From an uncultured Lachnoanaerobaculum sp. (GTDB lineage: Bacteria; Bacillota; Clostridia; Lachnospirales; Lachnospiraceae): a DNA stretch of 52,866 nt. Positions 25,090 to 33,829 of this stretch are shown piece after piece (the stretch's first letter is position 1; each line of letters starts with the position of its first letter). The stretch lies in assembly GCA_946999385.1 (NCBI GenBank), contig CAMQCZ010000013.1:1-52866 (forward strand), written 5' to 3'. A program made the translations under genes and the position numbers. The notes below the pieces were generated by a model. That model was given only the letters and a program-made list of their open reading frames with translations, did no database searches and had not been told where the DNA came from.

Positions 25090-25797
25090 TTGGAAAAACA
25101 AAGAATACTTATTGTTGATGATGATGAAAATATAGCAGATCTTATAGCATTATATCTTATGAAGGAATGCTATGAAACTTGTATAGTACATGATGGCTCA
25201 GAGGCTTTGAAAAAATTTGAAGAATTTAAACCGCATATGATTTTGCTGGATTTAATGCTTCCGGGAATAGACGGATATCAGATTTGTAGGCAAATAAGAA
25301 GCATCTCTCAAGTGCCTATAATAATATTATCTGCAAAGGGAGAGGTTTTTGATAAGGTTTTAGGCTTGGAGCTTGGAGCTGATGACTATATTATAAAGCC
25401 CTTTGACTCAAAGGAATTAGTCGCAAGAGTAAAGGCTGTATTAAGACGTTATAAAGAGCCACAGCTTAATATTAATCATCAAAAAGGAAGTTTTGTTGAA
25501 TATCCTGATCTTATAATTAATTTAACTAACTATTCTGTAATATATATGGGAAGTGTTATTGATATGCCTCCAAAGGAGCTTGAGCTTTTATATTTTTTAG
25601 CTTCAAGTCCAAATCAGGTTTTTACAAGAGAGCAATTATTAGATCATATTTGGGGATATGAATATATAGGCGATACAAGGACTGTAGATGTACATATAAA
25701 AAGATTAAGAGAAAAAATAAAGGATCATAATAGCTGGAGTATAGCAACTGTATGGGGTATAGGTTATAAATTTGAATTAAGAGGAAATATAAATTGA
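25090..25797 (+). CDS. OmpR-family response regulator
   Basis: The 235-residue protein has a receiver domain (about 1-118) with acidic pocket DDDE at 10-13, phospho-acceptor Asp54 in LLDLMLPG, and conserved Lys in IIKPFDS near 105. A winged-helix DNA-binding domain (about 135-230) ends WGIGYKFE. The start is TTG at 25090 after AGGAGG; there is no ATG alternative near. It overlaps the kinase gene by 4 bp and should be its partner. Its targets are not evident from the window. Confidence 0.95.
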   Translation: MEKQRILIVDDDENIADLIALYLMKECYETCIVHDGSEALKKFEEFKPHMILLDLMLPGIDGYQICRQIRSISQVPIIILSAKGEVFDKVLGLELGADDYIIKPFDSKELVARVKAVLRRYKEPQLNINHQKGSFVEYPDLIINLTNYSVIYMGSVIDMPPKELELLYFLASSPNQVFTREQLLDHIWGYEYIGDTRTVDVHIKRLREKIKDHNSWSIATVWGIGYKFELRGNIN

Positions 25798-27206
25798 AAA
25801 TCTCATTATATATAAAATTAATCTTTGCATATACTATCTTTGCAATCCTAACTTTTTTGACTATAGCTACATTTTCATCAAAATTAACATATGATTATTT
25901 ATTAAAATCAAAGACTTCTATTTTATATGATGAAGCTAATTTAATTGCAAATACATACTCTAAAAATTATAGTATGAATAAATTAAAAATTGGACAGACA
26001 TATCCTCAATTAAAAATAGTGGCTCATTTTCTTGGAGCCAAGATATGGATAATAGATACTGACGGAAATATTATTTTAAATTCTGATGAAGGAGAAACAA
26101 GAAAAATTATAAATAATTTTAATCCTATTAATACAAAAACTAATAAATCAGTTTTTATAGGAAATTATTTTGGATATTTTGATTATAAGGTTTTGAGTGT
26201 TTTAGCTCCTATAATAGGAAATTATAAGACTTATGCATATGTTGCCATACATTTTCCTATTTATAAAATAAAATTATATCTAAATGAAATATTAAATATA
26301 ATATATTTGACCGGTATTGTAATTTATATTTTATCCCTGCTTATTTTTTTGATTTTTCATAAGTGTATTTATAAGCCTTTAAAATCAATAACAGAAGCTG
26401 CAAAGCAATATGCTACAGGAAATCTTTCTTATCAAATAAATGTTGATAATAATGATGAAATAGGTTATTTAGCTGATACATTAAACTTTATGTCGGATGA
26501 ATTATATAGAGCTAAGGATTATCAAAAAACCTTTATTACCAATATTTCTCATGATTTTCGTTCTCCACTTACTTCAATAAAGGGTTTTCTTGAAGCAATT
26601 TTAGATGGTACCATACCGAAGGATATGCAAAATAAATATTTAGAAAGAGTTTTAAATGAAACTGAAAGACTTACTAATTTGACTAATAGTATTTTAAGTC
26701 TTAATCAGGCAGATTCAAGTGCTTATTTAAGAAGAACTAATTTTGACATTAATAAAGTTATTAAGGATACTGTCGCGAGCTTTGAAGGACAATGTCTTGC
26801 AAGAAATATAAATTTCGAACTAATCTTTTCCGATATAATAACTATGGTGAATGCAGATATTGGAAAAATACAGCAGGTTTTATATAATCTTATTGATAAT
26901 GCAATAAAATTTTCGAATGACAACTCAATTATATATTTAACTATTTCTATAAAATATGAAAAAGTTTTTATAAGTGTAAAGGATGAAGGAGCAGGTATTC
27001 CAAAGCAACATATTCAAAAAATTTTCGATAGATTTTATAAATTGGATACATCAAGAGGAAAAGATAAAAAAAGTACAGGTCTTGGACTTTCTATAGTCAA
27101 AGATATTTTAAATTCTCATAATGAAACTATAGATGTAATAAGTACACAAGGTGTAGGTACGGAATTTATATTCAGTTTAAAAAAAGCAAATTCTGATAAT
27201 ATTTAG
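25794..27206 (+). CDS. Sensor histidine kinase
   Basis: The 470-residue membrane kinase has two transmembrane segments (about 8-28 and 165-190) bounding an extracellular sensor region of about 135 residues, then HAMP (about 190-245). The HisKA domain carries the phospho-acceptor His in NISHDFRSPLTSIKGF near 253. The ATPase domain has the N box NLIDNAIKFS near 365, G1 DEGAGIP near 397 and STGLGLSIVKDI near 420. The start is TTG overlapping the regulator gene, with GAGGAAA upstream. It pairs with the OmpR-type regulator. The signal is unknown. Confidence 0.95.
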   Translation: MKISLYIKLIFAYTIFAILTFLTIATFSSKLTYDYLLKSKTSILYDEANLIANTYSKNYSMNKLKIGQTYPQLKIVAHFLGAKIWIIDTDGNIILNSDEGETRKIINNFNPINTKTNKSVFIGNYFGYFDYKVLSVLAPIIGNYKTYAYVAIHFPIYKIKLYLNEILNIIYLTGIVIYILSLLIFLIFHKCIYKPLKSITEAAKQYATGNLSYQINVDNNDEIGYLADTLNFMSDELYRAKDYQKTFITNISHDFRSPLTSIKGFLEAILDGTIPKDMQNKYLERVLNETERLTNLTNSILSLNQADSSAYLRRTNFDINKVIKDTVASFEGQCLARNINFELIFSDIITMVNADIGKIQQVLYNLIDNAIKFSNDNSIIYLTISIKYEKVFISVKDEGAGIPKQHIQKIFDRFYKLDTSRGKDKKSTGLGLSIVKDILNSHNETIDVISTQGVGTEFIFSLKKANSDNI

Positions 27207-27291
27207 AATATTATATTTAAGCATGTAAATAAAAAAATATTATTATAAAATAAAAAGATTTTTTGCAAGCTGATCTCAAAAGGTAAAATTG

Positions 27292-27319
27292 AAAGCTGAC
27301 TAAAAGAGGTCAGTTTTTT
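27292..27319 (+). terminator. Terminator of the mutS2-regulator-kinase operon
   Basis: CTGAC (27296-27300) and GTCAG (27309-27313) form the stem core, followed by TTTTTT. A similar AGCTGATCTCAAAAGG sequence just upstream is a partial direct repeat. Confidence 0.65.
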
Positions 27320-27411
27320 GATGGAAAAATATAGCAAATAATTTAAAATGAAAATTATAAAAGAATATTCACAAGAGAATATAAGGTTTTTATAAATATA
27401 TAAATTTTTAT

Positions 27412-27463
27412 CAATATTGTCTAAAAAATAACTAACAATAAAGTTAATTATCAGACAATATTG
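27412..27463. promoter_or_regulatory. Long dyad upstream of the aldehyde dehydrogenase
   Basis: CAATATTGTCT (27412-27422) and AGACAATATTG (27453-27463) are perfect 11-bp arms enclosing an inner TAACT/AGTTA pair. It lies upstream of the candidate promoter rather than in the leader, so an operator or upstream regulatory site is more likely than an attenuator. The protein that binds is unknown. Confidence 0.45.
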
Positions 27464-27568
27464 TTATTTAAACTACTTTTGCAAATACTATTGTATAAAA
27501 TAAATTTTGTGCTAATATAAAAACATAAGATTTATTAATCTTAAAGTATAAAAAAGGAGAATATATTT

Positions 27569-29053
27569 ATGGAAAAATTATTATTAGATAAGTATGGTCT
27601 ATTTATTAATGGAGAATTTGTTGATTCTTCTGATGGTGGAACTTTTGATACCTTTTCTCCTGCTACAGGTAAAAAGCTTGCAACTGTTGCAGAAGCAACT
27701 AAGCAGGATGTTGATAGAGCGGTAGATGCCGCATGGGAAGCTTTTAAAGCATGGAAAAATGTAGATAAAATTACAAGGGCATCAATTTTATTGAAAATTG
27801 CAGATATAATTGATGAAAATAAAGAAAGGCTTGCAAAAATAGAAAGCTTGGATAATGGTAAGCCTATAAGAGAAACACTTAATATAGATATTCCATATGC
27901 TGCTGATCATTTTAGATATTTTGCAGGTGCTATAAGGGCACAGGAGGATAGTGCAAGTCTTTTGGATAATAATACACTTTCTATAGTTTTACGTGAGCCT
28001 ATAGGTGTGGTGGGTCAGATTGTACCATGGAATTTTCCATTTTTGATGGCTGCTTGGAAATTAGCACCGGTTTTAGCGGCAGGCTGTTGCACAGTATTTA
28101 AAACATCATCATCCACTCCACTTAGTGTAATAGAATTTGCAAGGCTTATCAAGGATATAATTCCAAAGGGAGTATTTAATGTTATTTCAGGATCAGGTTC
28201 AAAATCAGGTCAATATATACTTGAGCATCCTGGATTTAGAAAATTAGCTTTTACAGGTTCTACAGAGGTTGGTTGCTGTGTAGCAAAGGCCGCCGCCGAT
28301 AAATTGATTCCGGCAACTCTGGAGCTTGGAGGAAAATCAGCTAATATATTCTTTGATGACTGTGATTGGGATATGGCTATAGATGGAGTATTACTTGGAA
28401 TTTTATTTAATCAGGGTCAGGTATGCTGTGCAGGCTCAAGAGTTTTTGTACATGAGAATATATATGATAAATTTGTAGCAGAACTTATTGATCAATTTAA
28501 TAAGGTTAAAGTTGGCGATCCTCTTGATATTAATACACAGATGGGTTCACAAATTAATGATAAGCAAGTAGAAAAGATACAAGCACATGTAGATAATGCA
28601 ATAAAGGAAGGTGCTAAGATTGCATGTGGAGGTGGCAGATATACACAGGGAGAGCTTGCAAGTGGTGCCTTTTATAAGCCTACCTTGATAGTTGATGTAA
28701 CAAATGACATGAAGGTTGCAAAGGAAGAAATATTCGGACCTGTTGCTGTAGTTATTAAATTTAAGACAGAGCAGGAGGTTATTGATATGGCAAATGATAA
28801 TGACTATGGTCTAGGCGGGGCTGTATGGACTAAAGATTTGAATAGAGCCTTAAGAGTATCAAGAGCTATAGAAACAGGACGTATATGGGTTAATACATAT
28901 AATGCTATTCCGGCCGGAGCTCCATTTGGAGGTTATAAGGCTTCAGGAATAGGCAGAGAAACACATAAGGTTATATTAGAGCATTATACACAAATGAAAA
29001 ATATATTTATTAATATGTCAGAAAAACCAAGTGGCTTTTATCCAAAAAAATAA
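27569..29053 (+). CDS. NAD(P)-dependent aldehyde dehydrogenase
   Basis: At 494 residues it matches the classic ALDH superfamily that oxidises aldehydes to acids. Visible motifs are PWNFPFLMAAWKLAPVLAAG near 150, the Rossmann GSTEVG near 230, the general base Glu in LELGGKSAN near 252, the nucleophile Cys in GQVCCAGSR near 285 and EEIFGPV near 388. The usual KPAEQTPL reads KTSSSTPL. It is monocistronic, with AAAGGAG RBS and a strong terminator. The substrate is not predictable. The upstream dyad suggests dedicated regulation. Confidence 0.94.
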   Translation: MEKLLLDKYGLFINGEFVDSSDGGTFDTFSPATGKKLATVAEATKQDVDRAVDAAWEAFKAWKNVDKITRASILLKIADIIDENKERLAKIESLDNGKPIRETLNIDIPYAADHFRYFAGAIRAQEDSASLLDNNTLSIVLREPIGVVGQIVPWNFPFLMAAWKLAPVLAAGCCTVFKTSSSTPLSVIEFARLIKDIIPKGVFNVISGSGSKSGQYILEHPGFRKLAFTGSTEVGCCVAKAAADKLIPATLELGGKSANIFFDDCDWDMAIDGVLLGILFNQGQVCCAGSRVFVHENIYDKFVAELIDQFNKVKVGDPLDINTQMGSQINDKQVEKIQAHVDNAIKEGAKIACGGGRYTQGELASGAFYKPTLIVDVTNDMKVAKEEIFGPVAVVIKFKTEQEVIDMANDNDYGLGGAVWTKDLNRALRVSRAIETGRIWVNTYNAIPAGAPFGGYKASGIGRETHKVILEHYTQMKNIFINMSEKPSGFYPKK

Positions 29054-29082
29054 GATGAAAATATAAAAATATAATACAGAAA

Positions 29083-29125
29083 AAAATAGAGCTGTAGCAT
29101 AAAATAGAGCTGTAGCTCTATTTTT
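29083..29125 (+). terminator. Aldehyde dehydrogenase terminator with duplicated arm
   Basis: AAAATAGAGCT (29101-29111) and AGCTCTATTTT (29114-29124) are perfect 11-bp arms. The left arm is duplicated just upstream (AAAATAGAGCTGTAGC, 29084-29099), allowing two alternative hairpins, followed by TTTTT. Confidence 0.8.
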
Positions 29126-29210
29126 AATGCCTATATTTTATAAAGCTATTAATTTTTTGATAAGTATGTGCTAATATTTATTATATTAAATTTGTGAAGG
29201 GATGATTAAA

Positions 29211-31697
29211 ATGATAGAAGATATAAAAACAAAAAATATATTAATGTATATATATTCTTTCTTTATTCCATGTTTTATTATGTTATCCTTATTTTTTGCA
29301 AGAGGTATATATCCTTTTTCAAACGAAAGCTTTATGCGTACAGATATGTATCATCAATATGTACCTTTTATGTCTGAGCTTTGCTATAAATTTAAAAATA
29401 TGGAAAGTCTTTTTTATACTAATCACATAGGTATGGGAACAAATTTCCTTACAATATATGCTTATTATCTTTCAAGTCCTTTAAATATATTTTTATTTTT
29501 TATCCCACAAAAATATGTTATAGAATTTGCCTCATATTTGGTGATTTTAAAAATATCTCTTTGTTCTCTGGCATTTAATTTTTATTTGTCAAAGCATTCA
29601 AAAAAGGCGAGCATCTATTTTTCATTTTTTTCAATAGCATATGCACTTTCAGGCTATGTTGTTGCATATTCGTGGAATATTATGTGGATGGACAGTCTTG
29701 TTATATTTCCTCTACTTTGTCTAAGCTTTGAAAGGTTGATAAAAAGAGGGTTAGGTATAAGATATTCCTTATTATTGGGGCTTACTATTATATTAAATTA
29801 TTATATTGCAATAATAATTTGCATATTTTTTATATTTTATTATTTTATACTTTTATCAGAAATAAAAAAACTTAACATAAAAAAAATCATAAGGCATAGT
29901 CTTGATTTTTCTATTTATTCAATTTTAGGAGCTATGCTTTCGGCAATTTTATTATTACCACAAATATATGCTTTAAAAACAACAGCTTCAAGTAGCTTGG
30001 ATTTTCCGGATAAATTTGAAATGTATTTTCCTATAATGGATATTTTGGTTAGACATTTACCAATGCTTAAGACTCATCAAGGCTTGGAGCATTTTCCCAA
30101 TATTTATGCAGGTACATTTATATTTTTATTAATTCCACTATATTATTTAAATAAAAATATAAAATTAAAAGAAAAAATAGCTTATAGTCTAATGCTTATA
30201 ATTCTACTTCACAGCTTTTCGATAAATATATTTAATTATATATGGCATGGTTTTCATTTTCCTAATTCCTTGCCTGCGAGAAATAGCTTTATATATATTT
30301 TTATAATATTATTTATGTCTTTTAGAGTATTTCAAAATATATCCTGCATAGCTAAAAAAGATATAGGATTAAGCTTTTTTTTGGGTTTATCATTTATTAT
30401 TATATGTCAGAAAATTGTTGGAAATGAACAGGAAATAGAGTCTTATGTATATTATTCCGGTATTTTATTTTTAAGCCTTTACACTCTCTTATTATATTTA
30501 TATAAGAAAAATTTTAATGCAAATTTATTATTTATATTTGCAATCAGTGTTTTTTGCACAGAAATGACTATGAATATGGCTATAACAGGTATAGGAACCA
30601 GTTCAAGAAAACAATATTTAGAAGATGTAAATGATATAAAAATAGCACTTGAAAAGGTGGATAATCCTTTATACAGATATAAAAGAGTTGATAGTAAAAC
30701 AAAAAATGACGGAGCATTTATAAATTATAATAGCAGTTCTATTTTTTCATCTACTGCATATGCAGCTATGACCGATTTTTTTAAGAAAATGGGTAATGAA
30801 GCTTCAACAAATGCCTATTCGGATAATGGAAATACTCCATTATTTGATTCACTTTTTTCTATTAAATATGGTATTTATAATACTGAACAGATAAATCCAT
30901 ATTTAAAGGATATTGCAGAAATAGGTAATATTCATATCTATGAATATCCATATATTTTGCCATTGGCTTTTATTGATAAAATAAATATAGATGAAAATTG
31001 GAATAGAAATTTATTAAGTCCTATAGATGTTCAAAATGATTTATCAAATTTATTTGTAGGAGATGATATATTAAAAGAAATTGATATTAAAAATAATCTT
31101 AAAAATATAGATATTAAAATTAATAGCTCAGCTAATTATTATATATATTCTTTGAATCCATCTACAAAGGAATTAAATGTAGATATTAAAAATACTGAAA
31201 AAAAGCAATTTGAAAATTTATCCAGAAAATACTTACTTGATCTTGGTTATTTAGAAAAAGGAACTAAGCTTCATATAAGCTCTGAAAATACTATGAATTT
31301 AAAAATAGTATATTTTGATTATTCCATTCTTTCAAAAATATATACTAAATTAAGTAAAAATATTGCTACTATAAAAAGATATGAAGCAGGAAATATAGAT
31401 TTATATGTTAATGCGAAGGAAAGATCGAATTTGTTTTTAAGTATACCTTATGATAAGGGCTGGAAAGCTTATGTAGATGGAAAAAGAGTGTCATATATGA
31501 AATATCTTGATGCCTTTATGGCTATACCTTTAAATAAAGGAGAGCATGAAATTGCTTTGAAATATGAAATAATAGGCTTTAGGCAAGGAATATATATCAG
31601 TATTTCGGCAATTATTATTTTAATTATATTGAAAGTCATAAGCTTTTATCGTAAAAAAAATATATATGAATATATTATCGGAAGAAAAAATATATAA
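29211..31697 (+). CDS. YfhO-family multipass membrane protein
   Basis: The protein is about 828 residues with 12 or more predicted membrane helices in the first 560, then a hydrophilic extracellular domain and a last helix near residue 800. The conserved N-terminal stretch PFSNESFMRTDMYHQYVPFM with an acidic Asp in TDMYHQY is typical of YfhO proteins, which resemble lipid-linked glycosyltransferases and act in decorating wall polymers such as lipoteichoic acid. ATG 29211 is preferred because GAAGGG sits 8-9 nt upstream; the in-frame ATG at 29202 is too close to it. The ending DKGWKAYVDGKRVSYMKYLD near 755 is another family signature. Confidence 0.88.
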   Translation: MIEDIKTKNILMYIYSFFIPCFIMLSLFFARGIYPFSNESFMRTDMYHQYVPFMSELCYKFKNMESLFYTNHIGMGTNFLTIYAYYLSSPLNIFLFFIPQKYVIEFASYLVILKISLCSLAFNFYLSKHSKKASIYFSFFSIAYALSGYVVAYSWNIMWMDSLVIFPLLCLSFERLIKRGLGIRYSLLLGLTIILNYYIAIIICIFFIFYYFILLSEIKKLNIKKIIRHSLDFSIYSILGAMLSAILLLPQIYALKTTASSSLDFPDKFEMYFPIMDILVRHLPMLKTHQGLEHFPNIYAGTFIFLLIPLYYLNKNIKLKEKIAYSLMLIILLHSFSINIFNYIWHGFHFPNSLPARNSFIYIFIILFMSFRVFQNISCIAKKDIGLSFFLGLSFIIICQKIVGNEQEIESYVYYSGILFLSLYTLLLYLYKKNFNANLLFIFAISVFCTEMTMNMAITGIGTSSRKQYLEDVNDIKIALEKVDNPLYRYKRVDSKTKNDGAFINYNSSSIFSSTAYAAMTDFFKKMGNEASTNAYSDNGNTPLFDSLFSIKYGIYNTEQINPYLKDIAEIGNIHIYEYPYILPLAFIDKINIDENWNRNLLSPIDVQNDLSNLFVGDDILKEIDIKNNLKNIDIKINSSANYYIYSLNPSTKELNVDIKNTEKKQFENLSRKYLLDLGYLEKGTKLHISSENTMNLKIVYFDYSILSKIYTKLSKNIATIKRYEAGNIDLYVNAKERSNLFLSIPYDKGWKAYVDGKRVSYMKYLDAFMAIPLNKGEHEIALKYEIIGFRQGIYISISAIIILIILKVISFYRKKNIYEYIIGRKNI

Positions 31698-31999
31698 TAA
31701 ATTTTATCCTGTTAGCTTGGGTGATTTAAACAAAAATATTTATGAATTATTGTGCAGTATAATAGGTATATCGTTTTATTATTAACTATTAATATATAAA
31801 TGAAGCTGTTTATTGTATTAAATGTATAAAAACAGCTTTTTATTTTTTGTATATTTAGTATAAAGTCATGCTATTTCATATTAAAATACTAGAAAATATA
31901 TACAATGTCATAAAATTAACTAAGGTTGTTTATGAATTGTATATATAATACAATTAAGTATATAAAAGTGTTTGTTATTTTAATTAGGAGAGTGCTTAT
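31698..31999. other. 302-bp intergenic region before the hydrogenase operon
   Basis: It holds the yfhO terminator and an AT-rich leader with a small dyad ATTGTAT/ATACAAT (31936-31954) that could be an operator or overlap the promoter (TTGTAT at 31938, TATATA 16 bp later). I see no gene. Confidence 0.5.
31803..31848 (+). terminator. Terminator of the YfhO gene
   Basis: AAGCTGTTT (31803-31811) and AAACAGCTT (31830-31838) form the stem, followed by TTTATTTTTT. Confidence 0.75.
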
Positions 32000-33829
32000 A
32001 TGAGTAGATTACAGATTCATTCTCAGAGTAATTCACAAGTTATAGTAGAAAATATTTATGAAGATTTAAAAAGACGTATATCTTCAGGACCATCAGGTAT
32101 ATGTCCTGTTGATACTACAAGAGCCTTTATAGAAATGTGTCATGCTCAAACCTGTGGTAAATGTGTACCTTGTAGAGTAGGTTTATTACAATTAAAGCAC
32201 CTTATTACCGAGGTTTTAAGAGGAAGTGCCAAGCTTGAAACTATAGATATTATAGAAGAAACGGCAAAATCTATATATGAAACGGCAGATTGTGCAATAG
32301 GATATGAAGCTGCATTAATGGTTTATAAAAGTGTAAAATATTGTAGAGATGATTATGAGGAGCATATAAATAGCGGTAGGTGTACATGTCTTAATACACA
32401 GCCTGTTCCTTGTGTTTGTCTTTGTCCTGCCGGAATAGATATACCGGGATATATAGCTTTGGTAAAAGAAAAAAGATATGCCGATGCAATAAGACTCATA
32501 AGAAAGGATAATCCTTTGCCAACCACCTGCGGATATATTTGTGAGCATCCTTGTGAAGCGAGATGTAGAAGAAATATGATAGATGCTTCTATTAATATTA
32601 GAGGAATAAAAAGAGTTGCATCAGATTTTGCCGGAGTTGTAGAGCCTCCTAAATGTATGGCAAAGACCAATAAAAAAATTGCTATAATAGGAGGAGGGCC
32701 TGCCGGACTTAGTGCCGCTTATTATTTACAGCTTATGGGGCATCAGACTACTATATATGAGATGTTACCAAAGCTCGGAGGTATGCTTAGATATGGTATT
32801 CCAAATTATAGATTGCCTAAAAATCGTTTGGATGAGGATATAGATGCCATATTGAAAACCGGAGTAGAAGTAAAATTTGGTATTAAAATAGGCTTAGATA
32901 TAGAATTTTCAGATTTAAGCAAACAATATGATGCTACTTTAATTACAATAGGAGCTTCAACAGACAAAAAGCTTGGTCTTGAAGGCGAGGATAATGAAAA
33001 TATTTCTTCAGCAGTAAAATTTTTGCGTGATATCGGACTTGGAAAAGCTAAAAGATTGGATGGAAAAAAGACTGTTGTAATCGGTGGAGGCAATGTTGCC
33101 ATGGATGCAGTTCGTTCAGCTGTAAGGCTTGGAAGTGCCAAGGTTACCTGTCTTTATAGAAGAAGAAGTATTGATATGACAGCACTTCCGGCAGAGGTAG
33201 AAGGTGCATTGGCAGAAGGTGTAGAATTAGTAACATTAAAAGCACCTGAAAAATTGGAAATTGTGGATGGTGTATTGAAGGGGATCTGGGTCATACCTCA
33301 AATGATTTCTAAAATTAAGGATAATAGAGCAATGGTTGTAGCTTCAGGTGAAGAAAAAGAATTTATAGAATGTGATAATATAGTAGTTGCCATAGGTCAA
33401 AATATAGAAACGAAGCATTATGAAAAAGCGGGTATACCTGTAGAAAGAGGAAAAATCTTTTCTCTTCCGACAGGAGGATTTGCAGGAATTCCTAATATAT
33501 TTTCAGGAGGAGATTGTGCTTCAGGTCCTGCTACAGTAATAAAAGCCATAGCTGCCGGTAAGGTTTTAGCTGCAAATATAGATGAATATTTAGGATATCA
33601 TCATGAAATCAGTTGTGATGTAGACATACCTATACCAAGTAAAGAAGATAGATTACCTTGTGCCAGAGTTGAATTAAGTGAAAGAGAGGCATGCACGAGA
33701 AAAGAAGATTTTGAAGAGATAGAATTATGTATGCCCGAGGTGGCTGCCATGCAGGAATGTAGCAGGTGTTTACGTTGTGATCATTACGGCTTTGGAATAT
33801 TTAAAGGAGGTCGTGAAAAGCTATGGTAA
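32000..33829 (+). CDS. Hydrogenase-partner flavoprotein: NuoF C-terminal domain fused to GltD/NfnB-like module
   Basis: The 609-residue fusion begins with a NuoF-type [4Fe-4S] domain (about 1-115) with ligands C52, C55, C58 (TCGKCVPCRVG) and C98. Next is the GltD-type N-terminal double-cluster region (about 128-200) with CVCLCPAG and CGYICEHPCEARCRR. The FAD site is IGGGPAGLSAAYYL near 230 and the NAD(P) site IGGGNVAMDAVRSAVRLG near 360. The FMN/NADH-binding core of NuoF is absent. It overlaps hydA by 7 bp, so it should pass electrons between NAD(P)H and the hydrogenase clusters, perhaps with bifurcation involving ferredoxin; that mechanism is inference. AGGAG RBS and ATG start are clear. Confidence 0.88.
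   Translation: MSRLQIHSQSNSQVIVENIYEDLKRRISSGPSGICPVDTTRAFIEMCHAQTCGKCVPCRVGLLQLKHLITEVLRGSAKLETIDIIEETAKSIYETADCAIGYEAALMVYKSVKYCRDDYEEHINSGRCTCLNTQPVPCVCLCPAGIDIPGYIALVKEKRYADAIRLIRKDNPLPTTCGYICEHPCEARCRRNMIDASINIRGIKRVASDFAGVVEPPKCMAKTNKKIAIIGGGPAGLSAAYYLQLMGHQTTIYEMLPKLGGMLRYGIPNYRLPKNRLDEDIDAILKTGVEVKFGIKIGLDIEFSDLSKQYDATLITIGASTDKKLGLEGEDNENISSAVKFLRDIGLGKAKRLDGKKTVVIGGGNVAMDAVRSAVRLGSAKVTCLYRRRSIDMTALPAEVEGALAEGVELVTLKAPEKLEIVDGVLKGIWVIPQMISKIKDNRAMVVASGEEKEFIECDNIVVAIGQNIETKHYEKAGIPVERGKIFSLPTGGFAGIPNIFSGGDCASGPATVIKAIAAGKVLAANIDEYLGYHHEISCDVDIPIPSKEDRLPCARVELSEREACTRKEDFEEIELCMPEVAAMQECSRCLRCDHYGFGIFKGGREKLW

Larger units (their letters stand above)
27207..27568. other. 362-bp intergenic region with terminator and nested dyad
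   Basis: It contains the kinase-operon terminator (27292-27319), a long dyad at 27412-27463 and a candidate aldehyde dehydrogenase promoter (TTGTAT-16-TAATAT, about 27492-27519). No gene was found. Confidence 0.6.

Noticed and set aside
27412..27463. Possible T-box or other riboswitch before the aldehyde dehydrogenase
   Set aside because: No T-box motif, no terminator/antiterminator pair, and the dyad is upstream of the likely promoter.
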